The translations under genes were made by a program, and so were the position numbers. Shown here piece after piece: positions 10,224 to 22,600 of a DNA stretch of 64,000 nt; positions within the stretch are counted from its first letter, which is position 1, and each line of letters begins with the position of its first letter. The notes below the pieces were generated by a model that did no database searches, was not told the origin of the DNA, and saw nothing but the letters and a program-made list of their open reading frames with translations. Location: contig MU831970.1 in NCBI GenBank assembly GCA_029204225.1, forward strand, positions 1 through 64,000, written 5' to 3'. This stretch comes from Diphasiastrum complanatum (Eukaryota > Streptophyta > Lycopodiopsida > Lycopodiales > Lycopodiaceae).

Positions 10224-11540
10224 TTAGAAACTAAAATTCGGGAAATTCTTCTTTATGCTATCAACTCTCTCCCACGAATCATCATCCTCAGTATGACCCT
10301 TCCACCGAATTAAGCACTCAGAGATAGAACAATTTCTCAATTGTTTATCTCTGGTTCTGAGCACTTTCTCAGGTTCCAAATGTACACTAAGCGACAAATC
10401 TTCCAAATGGGATAAATCGTCATCCGATCCAACTGTATCACCATCATGTAAACTTAGTTTCAAATGACATACATGAAACACTGGGTGTGCAGTCGATTTT
10501 CCTTGAAGATCGAGTTCATACGCCAAAGAACCAACTCTACGTACAATCCTGAAAGGTCCACAATAACGGGTAGACAACTTATAATGGCTTCCCTGTAATA
10601 CCCAATCATCAACTTTAAATCTTTTTGGAGATCTCTTAAAATCGGTATAGTGTTTAGCTCTATCCTGAGCACTCCGGATGCTATCCTTAGCCACTTGCAA
10701 CATTTCTTCTTTGCATATCATGCAAAAAATCAGCAACCTTTTGGATCTTAACAGACTTCGTCTCAACATTTACTGGAGATCTAGGTTGAAAACTGTACAT
10801 AAGCATAAAAGGATTGTATCCTGTAGCGGAATGTTTTCTATTATTATATGCAAACTCAACCAGTGGGAGATAATCTTCCCAATGAGATTGTCTGTGAGAA
10901 ACATATGTCCTCAAAATATCTTCCATAGTTTGATTAGTCCTTTCTGTCTGGCCATCTGATTCAGGATGATCAGAAGAACTCAAACTCAAAGAAGTTTCCA
11001 GTTTATGGAATCCTGCTGACCAAAAGTGACCTGTGAACTTAGGATCTCTATCACTAACAATGTCACTTGGTAGACCATACAACCGAAATAATCTTTCAAC
11101 AAAGATCTGGGCTAAATCAGAAGCCTTTATAGTTGACTTGACTGGTATGAATGCAACTAACTTAGTTAACCGATCCACTACAACCCAAATAGAATCATTT
11201 TGTCGTTGGGTCTTTGGAAGTCCAACTACAAAATCCATAGATATGCTTTCCCATTTCTTATCTGGGATATCTAACGGATGCAACAAACCACCAGCCTTAT
11301 GGCGTTCAGCCTTTGCTAGTTGAGAGGGCTTGCATTTAACAACATATGACTCGACATATGGCTTGAGCTTTGGCCAATAAAATTCTCTCTTAACCAAGTA
11401 CAGAGTCCTGTGTATATCGGGATGTCCTGCACAGGGTATGTCATGACATTCAAACAAAATCTTCCATTTGAGCTCATCATCACCAGGTACGCAAACATTT
11501 CCATCCCGAAATAGTAATCCATCTCAAATGGTGAACTGTT
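10224..11540 (-). pseudogene. gypsy-1 integrase and chromodomain
   Basis: The integrase frame (11457-10687) shows the zinc-binding H-H region (HDIPCAGHPDIHRTLYL) and then CKPS, where the second cysteine of the usual C-x-x-C is serine. The D-D-E catalytic core is visible in SMDFVVGLP, VSDRDPKFTG and SDGQTERTNQ. A frameshift near 10700 moves to the frame ending at 10224, which holds the HPVFHVCHLK region and a chromodomain (EPEKVLRTRD, IRWKGH, DSWERVD). Chromodomains of this type are thought to steer integration to particular chromatin. A stop lies at about 11523 in the upstream frame. Confidence 0.9.
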
Positions 11541-11560
11541 CCACAATCTTCTTATCTTTC

Positions 11561-12781
11561 TTAGTTAGTTGAGTCCCCTTCCTGTGTTTCTGACTCAACA
11601 CTATCCACATTTCTTCCGGTCTGAACAATGTTCCAAATGTGACCAAAATGGGAATCTGATTCATATTTTCCTCTCAGCGAAAAATATAGATCCGTAGAAA
11701 TCTGGGTGAATGACAACTCGTTCAGTTCACCGATCCGACTAAGAGCATCTGCAACTTGATTAGAGCTGTCTCTTATGTAACGGAATTCATGATTGAATTC
11801 TTGCATCAATTCAGCCCATCGAGCTTTTCTCCTCCGAAGATCATGTTGATTACAAAAATACTTAAGAGGCTGGTGATCCGTATATACTACAAACTTACTA
11901 CCATACAAGTAGTGTCTCCAGGTTTTAACTTCATGGACTACAACAAACAATGCCTTTTCCTACGTAGTATAATGCAACTGAGGACCAGTGAATTTTTTGC
12001 TTTCAAACGCTAGTGGCCTATCCATTTGTAATAGAACTTCTCCAACTGCAACATCACTTGCGTCTGTTCTCACGATGTAAGGTAAATTTGGATTTGCAAT
12101 TTGTAACATGGGAGCTGAAACAATCATTTTTTCAAGTTTCTCAAAACACTGATTCAATTTCTCGTTCCAAACAACAGGTGGACTAGGTTGATTCCTCTTT
12201 TTCTTTTTACTAACAATTCCTTTTGTTAGATTATTAAGCGATGCTGCTAACTTAGCATAATCCTCAATAAATCCCTTGAAGAAAAGTGTAGAACCTAAAA
12301 AAGACTTTACCTGCCTCACAATTTCCGGAATTGGCCACTCAATCACAATCTTGATTTTATTCTCATCAATCTTGATCCCATTTACTGTGATCTTATGACC
12401 AAGATAAAGCAACTCTTGCTTAAAGAATTCACACTTGGACTCTTTAGCGTAGAGTAACTCCTGACAGAGCTTCATCAAGACGATTTTTAAGTGTTCTACG
12501 TGTTCCACCAAGGATTTACTGTAAACGAGAATGTCGTCTAAGAATACTACCACAAACTTTCCCAAATATGGACGAAATAAATCATTCATCATTTGCTGGA
12601 ACATTGCTGGAGCATTCGTTAATCCAAATGGCAACACTAGAAATTCATAATGACCAAATCTAGAATGAAATCTTGTCTTTTGGACATCTTCTGACTTAAT
12701 TCTTATTTGATGGTACCCTGTCTTGAGATCTATCTTGGTGAAATATCGTGCTCCACCCAGGTGATCTACAAGGTCATCCAT
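11561..12781 (-). pseudogene. gypsy-1 reverse transcriptase and RNase H
   Basis: Reverse transcriptase motifs run from 12781: FTKIDLKTGYHQIRI, VLPFGLTNAPAMFQ, then the catalytic FLDDILVYSKS and YLGHKIT. RNase H follows with VRTDASDVAVG and YTDHQPLKYF. An in-frame stop (TAG, 11960-11962) lies between the two parts of RNase H. RT starts in a different frame from the protease piece upstream, so there is also a frameshift near 12778. Confidence 0.92.
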
Positions 12782-13135
12782 CCTGGGGTAATGGATATTT
12801 ATTCTTTATAGTCACTTTATTAAGGCCCATGTAATCCACACACATCCAGAAACCTCCATCTTTCTTCGCTTTAGTAGAGTTATGAGTTGAACCACTGTCC
12901 AATAAAATACTCCATGCTTGATCTTTAACTGTGCCAATTAAACGGAAAAGTTCATTAGGCAAGAAAGAAGTACTACTAAAAGAACATTCATACTCACAAT
13001 CCATCCGATTAATTTCCAAAGTCTTACCATTGCCTCCTAGGATTTCAATCATGTGAGCAGACCCTTTCTTCCTTTCTGGACAAAATTTCATCATATGTCT
13101 AGGCTTCTTACAGACAAAACATAAGTTCTCTCTTT
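12774..13135 (-). pseudogene. gypsy-1 zinc knuckle, protease and RT start, fused by a deletion
   Basis: A CX2CX4HX4C zinc knuckle ([14 protein letters not shown]) is followed by the protease motif LLDSGSTHN. The frame then passes at once into the RT segment [19 protein letters not shown]. The rest of the protease and the RT N-terminus normally lie between, so an internal deletion has joined them near 12880-12890. Confidence 0.85.
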
Positions 13136-13376
13136 TAGCCTTTTCCCGGGACAGAGATTTTTTGAATCTCTTTCTCTTTGGCTTCCTGGGTTCCGATGTT
13201 GCTTGATCTAATTCGTCAAAGTATTTTGCTTGGTCTGGACCGTGCTACTTAACCTTCTTGGTTTTCAAAGTGGTTGGAATTTGCGCAAGTTGTTTCCTGG
13301 ATGCCACCACTATGAAATCATATGCTTTCGCAATCCGAAACGCATCCTCGAGGCTTTGAAGCACATTTCACCTACA

Positions 13377-13955
13377 TTAGTTCTGATAATCGACTGGCAA
13401 ACCTAGGACAAACTGCCATAATGCCAACTTCGCATCGAATGATTGAACCCTATTCCATAGGTCCATGAATTCCTGGATATAAGAGTCTAAACTCTTTGTA
13501 CCCATCTTGCAGTTCACGAACTTTAGGTAGTACTCCACATCATCAGCAACTACGAAAGCTTTTTTGAAAACTTCCGCAAATGCATCCCAAGTAGTTGCCT
13601 TCACCGGTAAATCTCGCCACCACGATGACGTTGTGCCACGTAAGAACAGCACGACACTTTCAATTTTCTTCTCATCAAAAACATCGTGCAAATTGAAGTA
13701 ACTACTCCACTTGGCCAGCCAGTGCTCGACGACCTCAAGTTTCTTCTCCTTCTTCTCGCCCGAATAAACCTCCAGTTGAAAACTGAGATTGGGTGAAGAC
13801 ATCAATTTGACTTGATTCAAAAGAACCTCCATTTGATGATCTCTCATCTGATTACGATTATTCATGTCATTGAGTGTCGTACTCAACTGTTGACAAATCA
13901 CCATATAAGATGGCGCACCTAGATTTGCAGCTTGATTTGAAGTTTTTTCGGCCAT
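13377..13955 (-). pseudogene. gypsy-1 Gag
   Basis: The frame starts at an ATG (MAEKTSNQ) and holds the Gag capsid pattern of plant chromoviruses, including WLAKWSSYFNLHD, VLFLRGTTSSWWRDL and LDSYIQEFMDLWNRV. It is open for 192 codons, then stops before the zinc knuckle, which lies in another frame, so Gag is broken between 13377 and 13130. Confidence 0.85.
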
Positions 13956-15699
13956 CTCGATATATCTATCCAGGAAATTACTAAATTTAGTTAATATCTG
14001 ATTAACTCATAGTGAAGTACTGTTGACCAAAAACTGACTGAAATTGACTCCAGTATGGTCAAATCACTATTTTTAGTCAGTTTCATAGATATTACAAGAA
14101 ACTGAAAAAAACTAAAAATTTTGAATTTTTGCACTTTTATTTTTATTTTTTTAAATTTTACGTTTTCTAAAAATCTATAAAAAATCACAGTATCAAAAAT
14201 TCGAATCATTGTTCGATCCTTAATTTTACTTCATTAATGTCCATCAGGCATGCAAGACATGCGACATTAAACTGATTTTTTACTTTACGAAATTTTACGT
14301 AAAAATTCAGTCCTACGAAAATTGTCAGCTATAAAATCCAGTTTTGTATCTAATTGTCAGAGTACATGCGTATGACCACTCCAAACAGATCTAACCAACT
14401 CATGCATGTCAGAATCACTCAGAGAAACCACATGCAGACATTCCATGCAAGCACAATACCTCAAAATAGGAAATTGTTATGCATGCAATCAGAACAATTG
14501 GAAATTTTACCAATTTTGCTCACAAAATTGCAAAACTTCAGATGCTCATATCTTTGGCTACAGGACACCAAATTGGGTGCTGTAAAGCTCAGTACAGAGG
14601 GAGACTTAGTGAATAAGACACTTGCCACATTAGCCTGCCACCTAGGACTCACAGGTGCAACTTCACAACAACCAATTAAGCTGTAGGAGGGCGCACTTTT
14701 TCAAGACCAAATTGTCAAAAAACATGCAAACACTCAACCAAGCCTAAAAGTGATGATCCAAACAGTCTTAAATGGTCTCTAAGAATTCCATGAAGCCTTC
14801 ATACAAATCCTATGAAGCAGTATGGGCTGAGAACCATGAATTCTTGGTTTCTAGAAGTCAAATTGCTACAAACTTGATGGAACTGAAACATAAGTCTCTA
14901 CCCATCATTTTACAGGTCTGATAGCTTTCTGGGAAGTAAAAAGGCAAATCATGCTAGAAAAAATCCAGAATGATCCCCTTATGGATTTAGAGAATCCATC
15001 CCCCAAAATTCACCAAAATTGGTCAATTTTTCACACTTTTTGACTTCCTACAAACCCAATTGCTGGAATTCTTGGCTCTGACTTCTAGGACAGCTTCAAA
15101 AAACTATGATTCATCTTTTCCCAGTTTCAATTGATGTTCAACAACTTCCTAGCATCCGATTTCATGAAAAAACAAGCAAAAATCATGAATTTTAGCCCTT
15201 TCTAGGTTTTTTCACCATGCACAATTGGAAATTAATGGCAAGAACGTTTTCCAAATCCACATGCAATCCAAAATACAGAGTTACAACCAATCAATTGATC
15301 TGATCTTGCTGGATTTTGAATTCTACCCTCAATTTTGTGCCAAAAACATGGAAAACAAGCCAAATCTGGCCACAAAAGAGCCTAGAATCCAAATACATGG
15401 GAAGATCCAACATGCAAACTGAATTTCAACTACTTCAAAGTGAATTAACTTGCTGGAAATTTCAGATCCTTCACTAGTTTTGAGCTACACATGCTAAACC
15501 TCCAAAAAAGACACCAAAATTGATTTCCTAGCACAATTCTCCATAAACCACAATGAATTTGAGAGAGATATGGAACATGCAAATTGAATTTGGGAAGATC
15601 CACCAACTTGCAACCTTGCTCCTCTCCTTGGATGAGAATACTAGTTGAATACCACCAAGCTCCAATGAAAAGCACCACCTCTCCAAGCTTGTAAGCCTT
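13956..15699 (-). other. gypsy-1 leader, unusually long and non-coding
   Basis: About 1.7 kb separates the primer site from the gag start. I see no protein motif on either strand. Confidence 0.6.
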
Positions 15700-15711
15700 G
15701 CTCTGATATCA
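15700..15711 (-). other. gypsy-1 primer binding site
   Basis: Minus strand TGATATCAGAGC lies one base from the 5' LTR and matches the initiator Met-tRNA 3' end (TGGTATCAGAGC) with one mismatch. Confidence 0.85.
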
Positions 15712-15712
15712 C

Positions 15713-16237
15713 TATAAGAGAAACTCCTTAGATCCTGCTTACAAATCCTAAACACAAAAGGATAACACACTGTGGAGAAACCACGCAACCAAGTAGAAGC
15801 ATCCAATCAATCTCTAGAAGCCTCACCCCCAAGCCAAGGAACAAGAAGCATGAATGTAGAGTGAGAGCCTGGCAATGAATCAAGAACCATGATGAGGAGT
15901 AGGGCGAGTTTGGACCCCTTATATAGAGCCTAATGCATCCTGGGCACATAGCCATGCATAGTAGCCCTATGTTCCCTATACATAGATTCACCTAGAATAG
16001 AGTCCTATGCATGGACCAACTATTCATAGAATTGCTATTGATAACTCTACACATGCATACATTGTCTCATACCTTGTCTAAACTCCACTTGGTGTGTTCT
16101 GGGCCTCACAAGGATATTAGTTACTTTCGGGTCACATCCAGTATGACATGGCATAACTAACAGCTTGTTTCACTGGAGTACCGTGTATCCAAGACTAGGA
16201 GTATACTGTATCCTATGTACTGGTCATGGACATAACA
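15713..16237 (-). repeat. gypsy-1 5' LTR
   Basis: This 525-bp copy starts TGTTATGTCC and ends TTATA on the minus strand and is nearly identical to the 3' LTR apart from the latter's deletion. Complements of TATA-like sequence lie near 15918-15925. Confidence 0.93.
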
Positions 16238-16639
16238 CTTATGCTTCATAATTATTTGAAGCTACAACTATTTCTCCTACAGTTGATTTAGGAAGAGTTG
16301 TTTTTTCTTTGAGCAAAAAACAACAGAAAACCTAGTTACTGCAGCTAAAAAAGAATGTCACCAATGGGGAAATCTGCCGGAAGGGCTCAAGGTTCCTTAA
16401 GGTGAAAGGACATACGACTGAGAAATCACTATTTACAAGATTTTTCAATATAGGGGTCATTAAAATACCCTTTGTATACTTCACCACTATTATCTCCCAA
16501 GTCCGCTATGTAGTGGTGATTTTAGATTGATTATTGTGATGAAGTATATCATAGGTATCTAGTAGCAAAAGAAATCCATAAATTTTTCTGTTTAACAAAA
16601 GGTTCAAGCTGAAAATAGTGCCCTAAACCCTAAACTCAT

Positions 16640-17160
16640 CAGAATAGACATCCCAGCCATTCCTATAGGCATAATAAACATAGTGTAGCTTCAAATTTCA
16701 CCTCAATCAAATGCCTATAGGCTAGTTTACAAATAGGGCCAAAAAAAAACATGGGACTAGGGCATGTCATTGTAAAATTCTACTACGACATTATCAAAAC
16801 TAACAACATAGAAGTCTTTGTAGGCATGAAGAAACACACTCTAGCTTCAAGCCACACCTCAATCGAATGCTTATAGGTCAGTTTATAGATAGGGCCAAAG
16901 AACAAATGGGATTAGGGCATGGCATTCAACACGTTTCTTACGTCAAAACTAACAGCGTGGGGATCTATGTGGATATGAAGACAATTGGTTTAGAACCAAA
17001 AACTACTTGCATCATAAGTTGCCTACAACTTGTTCTATATGATACCCAAACTTACCCAAAAACAAGTTCTTTCTCCTCACAGCTCCCTCATCCTTGCCAC
17101 TATGCAAACCATGCCCAAAACATGAAATAGAATGCTTGTGAATGCTCCTACGCCACTATC
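16640..17160. repeat. Two degenerate ~150-bp units resembling the hAT-A right-end region
   Basis: Units at about 16667-16815 and 16825-16975 share a pattern of GCATGAAGAAA, CTCTAGCTTCAAGCC, AATCGAATGC and GATTAGGGCATGGCATTC. A similar two-unit pattern occurs in hAT-A at about 54427-54700, and both are preceded by CCCTAAACCCTAAA. The similarity is weak and judged by eye. Confidence 0.4.
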
Positions 17161-17164
17161 ATTG

Positions 17165-17404
<240 letters not shown>

Positions 17405-17569
17405 CATCTGGGATCACAACAAACCAAACTGAAACCATAAGGAACCATAACGTGTTGCAAAATCATATTGAACCATAGCAATATAATTCATGGCCGAAAC
17501 TGTACTGAATCTCAAAGACACGATCTCAGATTCATATTGGGTCAGCTTCGTGTCTCTTCACACCAGCTT

Positions 17570-17806
17570 GAGATTGAGATTGGTCGGTTTCAGGGTACCC
17601 CACGAGAGGATAGGATCTGCTAGCTATGTTCCCTTGGTGTGGTGGAGACTGAGAAGCATTTTATCTTCATTTGCCCAGCTTACTATGAGATTCGCGGGAG
17701 ATACTATTGCTTGTTCAGGGATACACCACTTACTTTGCGCTCATTGGTTACCTATGAGGATCCACGTTGTGTTGCACTTATGATCCAAGAGATGCTTCTA
17801 TTATGA
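17570..17806 (+). pseudogene. 3' end of a non-LTR (LINE) reverse transcriptase ORF
   Basis: The frame reads EIEIGRFQGTPREDRIC, a TAG where tryptophan or another residue is expected, then LCSLGVVETEKHFIFICPAY and YEIRGRYYCLF, ending at TGA 17804-17806. The C-x-x-C, E-x-E-x-H-F and C-P-x-Y pattern is the C-terminal cysteine-rich segment of LINE polymerases. Only this fragment is present, as expected for a 5'-truncated insertion. Confidence 0.7.
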
Positions 17807-18689
<883 letters not shown>

Positions 18690-18692
<3 letters not shown>

Positions 18693-18948
18693 TGTGCATT
18701 CTTCCGTTTCTGTACCTGCCTCTTCCACGCCAATGCATCCAATAGCTAGCGTTGTTCCTAGTGAATACTCTGGTTCCATATATTCTTCCGAGACATCCTT
18801 TAATGGCACCATTATACTTTGTCGCCACATTGACACAATACAAGAAGAACTACGAAGACAGGCCTTTCAAAATCTGGACTTGAAACTACAGTGCCCCAGC
18901 TACAAGGGAAAATAGGGATGTTGGAAGTGGAAAATAAGCTTGGGAGGG
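18690..18948 (+). other. Remnant internal region of an older retroelement
   Basis: An open frame continues from the CT tract to 18915 but shows no motif I recognise. The purine-rich end GCTTGGGAGGG (about 18938-18948) directly precedes TGTTACGG, as a polypurine tract precedes an LTR. Confidence 0.3.
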
Positions 18949-18972
18949 TGTTACGGCCTAATGGGGGTTTGT

Positions 18973-19627
18973 TGTGAAAAATACAGATCCTAAGTGGATC
19001 TAAACTCCAAGATCATTGGCTTGAATGCTTGCACTCCAAACTACATAAGCTAGGAATTGGCAACACATTCTATGCTACCTAGAATGCAAAGAACTTGATC
19101 AAAAAGCATTTATCACAAATGGAAACTTCCATAAACATCAAGTGCGGCCCAAAATAGCATTATACAGTCCATAATACATCAGCCTATCACTTTTGGAAAG
19201 CACCTAAGATCATACATAATAGCTTCAAGACAATACACACAACAATGCTCTCAATGGAGGAAGAAACAATGACAATGATCTATTGATCTCAATGAAGCAT
19301 ACAAAAGGTTTCTCCAACCTGTTCTCCACGACTTCCCTACTATTTATGGATGAGGAAGATGACTCTCTCTCCTCTCTCTAGAAGGTACTTGACCCTAGAT
19401 ATTCCCTATATAGGAAAAATAGCTAAAAATGGCTTATATGACCAAAATACATCAAAATGGTCTCATTTTGAAGGGTATGAAGTTTGACACTTCATCATAC
19501 TGAAAAAATACAGTAAATAAAAACATCGTGGCCTGGTTCACACGTGCAAAACTCCAGAACCAAAACTATTTACAATTTTAGCCAATTTAGGTCTCAAACT
19601 AGCTAGGAAATGTTGACAATTTTCACA
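18973..19627 (-). repeat. copia-1 3' LTR
   Basis: TGTGAAAATTG...CACA on the minus strand, 655 bp. The polyprotein stop lies inside its first five bases. Confidence 0.97.
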
Positions 19628-22600
19628 CTCCCTCTTCAACATTGGATGCTAGTTTCAACATAGTCTTTGAGCACATTCCAAGATTAGATCTATGCATTAA
19701 ATATAGGTCCTTTCCCAATGGTTTGGTGAAGATATCAGCCACACACTCCTTTGAAGAGACATGTTGAAGCTCCACCTCTTTGGCAATGACTTGATCTCTC
19801 ACAAAATGGTGAGCAATCTCAATGTGCTTGCTCCTTGCATGAAAAACAGGATTGCTTGCCAAGCTTTGGGCTGAAAGGTTATCACAAAGTTTGATTGGAG
19901 TCTTCTCTGGTTCCAGCAAGTGAAGATCCAATAACATCCTCTTGATCCAAAGAATCTCCTTGGTGCATGTTGTTAATGCCTTGTACTCGGCTTCGGTGGA
20001 AGATAGAGAGATAGTTGGTTGCTTCTTTGATAGCCATGAGACCACTCCATCTCCAAGATAGATTGCAAAGGCACTTGTTGACTTCCTATCCATTTGATCA
20101 CCTGCAAAATCTGAATCTGAAAATCCACAAAGGTTAGGTGTAGTACCTCCATACAAGATGCCAAAATCTCTAGATCCCGAGATGTATCTAAGTACTCTCT
20201 TTCCTAGCTTCCAATGAGCCTCACTAGGATCTTGCATAAATTGACTTAGTTTACCAACCACAAAGCTTAGATCAGGTCTTGTGATGGTTAACCATATAAG
20301 AGATCCTATTAGCTTTCTATAGAGAGTAATGTCCTTGAAGGATCTTTCATTACTTCTTGTAGTTAGCTTTACATTTGATTCCATAGGAGTAGAAACAACT
20401 TTACAATCTTCCATATGAAACCTTTTTAGAATAGAGTTAACATACTTTTCTTGACATATGAATGTAGATTTAGAAGTTCTAATAATCTCTATTCCTAAGA
20501 TATAATGAAGTTTACCAAGATCTTGAATTTCAAACTCTCTTTTGAGTGCCATCTTGATTTCATCTACATCTAGATTGTTACCACCACTTAAGATAATGTC
20601 ATCAACATAGATCAAAAGTAAAGTGATATCATTTTCATTCAATCTAAAGTAGAGAGAATGATCATACTCACTCATAACAAAGTTTTGAGAAAGTAAGAAG
20701 GAATTGAGCTTAGCATACCAACTCCTTGGTGCTTGCTTTAGCCCATACAAACTCTTTTGGAGATAGCACACATGATTAGGCTCATCATGTGAAACATAGC
20801 CCTCGGGTTGCTCCATGTAAATATCTTCTTCAAGATCACCATTCAAGAAGGCATTAGTAACATCCATTTGCCACATATCCCAATCATAAAGAGTTGCAAG
20901 AGAGATTAGGATTCGAATAGTTACCATCTTTGCCACGGGTGCAAAGGTCTCATCATAGTCAATACCATATTCTTGAGCATACCCCTTTGCCACCAACCTT
21001 GCCTTGTACTTGTTGATTGATCCATCTTGATTTTTCTTGATCTTGAAGATCCACTTACAACCAATTGCCTTCTTGTCCTTTGGAAGCTTTACCAACCTCC
21101 ATGTGTTGCTTTTGATGAGTGCTTGATGCTCATGATCCATGGCTTGGATCCATTCCTTCTTTTGAATTGCTTCACCTACACAAGTTGGTTCATCAAAAGA
21201 GGTAAGAAAAGCAAAGTTAGAGTTGTCCACCACTTGCTTTCCTTTTTCATCATAGGTTAGCCTTGATGGCTTAGCCCTTTGCCTTTGAGTCTTCCTTGAA
21301 GTTTGCTTTGGAGTGGCATCTCCATCTTCATCCAAGACATCTTGCACATCATGATGATTAGTAGGCACATCAACATCAACATCAACAACATTGGAAACAT
21401 TCTCTTCATGAAAGATGACATCCCTACTTATGACAACTTTCTTTGTAGAAGGAATGTACACTTTGTAAGCCTTGCTTACTTCACTATAGCCAACAAACAC
21501 ACCCTTCTTTGATGAAGGATCTTCTTTAGTTCTATCATCAAGTGTGATATTGACAAAACATGTACATCCAAAGATCCTACAATGCTTGACACTCGGCCTT
21601 CTACCATAAAGAACCTCATGAGGAGTTTTACCATCCAAGGAAGCACTTGTCCATCTATTACATAGATAGTTAGCACATGCTAAAGCTTCCCCCCAAAAAG
21701 ACTTAGCAAGATTAGCATGTAGTCTCATTGCCTTGGCACATTCACAAAGGGTTCTATTCTTCCTCTCGGCCACTCCATTCTGTTGTGGAGTCCTAGGACT
21801 AGACATCTCCCTCTTAATCCCATGTGCTATACAAAAGTCTTTGAACCTATTTGAGGTGTATTCCCCTCCATTATCAGATCTTAAGCATTTGATCTTTGTA
21901 TTGAATTGGTTTTCCATTTCATTCTTGAACTTGACAAATGCAGCAAACACTTCATCCTTACTTTTAAGAAGATAGATCCAAGTATACCTACTAAAGTCAT
22001 CAATGAAAGTTGCATACATCTTTGCCCCACCATTGCTAGTTGTACTAGAAGAATGAATATCAGAATGCACAAGTTGAAAAGCTTCTTTAGATCTAGAAGT
22101 AGATCTAGAATAAGCAAGTCTATGAGATTTGGACAAGGCACAATGTTCACAAACACTATTGTTTGCAACAAGACTTTTAGGGAGACCAAGAACAAGCTCT
22201 TTCTTTGCCATTACCTCCAAAGATTTGAAGTTGGGATGGCCCAACCTCTTGTGCCAAACTTCTTGGTTTGTCAATTGCTCCCTAGCCATACATCCTTCAT
22301 GATTAGAGATCACACATGCATCAAGCTTGAAAAGTTTACCATGCCTCCTACCTTGAGCAATCAAGGATCCACATTTACTTATCAAACATGCATCTCCAAT
22401 GAACTCCACATCAAGTCCTTTGTCAATCATTTGACTTACACTAAGCAAATTCTTAGTGATTGAAGGAATGTACAAAACATTTTCAAGATTTGCTTTCCTA
22501 TTTGTTGAAAGGGAAATAGGAATAGTGCCTATGCCTTTGATGTCACATTGACCATCATTTGCAGTGTAGATGATGTTACCTTCTCCCTCATAAGACAATA

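Larger units (their letters stand above)
9772..16237 (-). mobile_element. Ty3/gypsy chromovirus (gypsy-1), both LTRs, decayed
   Basis: The 6466-bp element lies on the minus strand between perfect 5-bp duplications CTTAT (9767-9771 and 16238-16242). It has a 5' LTR (15713-16237), a primer site, a 1.7-kb leader, gag, a shortened protease-RT region, RNase H, integrase and a C-terminal chromodomain, a purine tract and a 3' LTR (9772-10195). That order, with a chromodomain after integrase, defines a chromovirus. Several stops, frameshifts and one internal deletion rule out activity. Confidence 0.95.
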
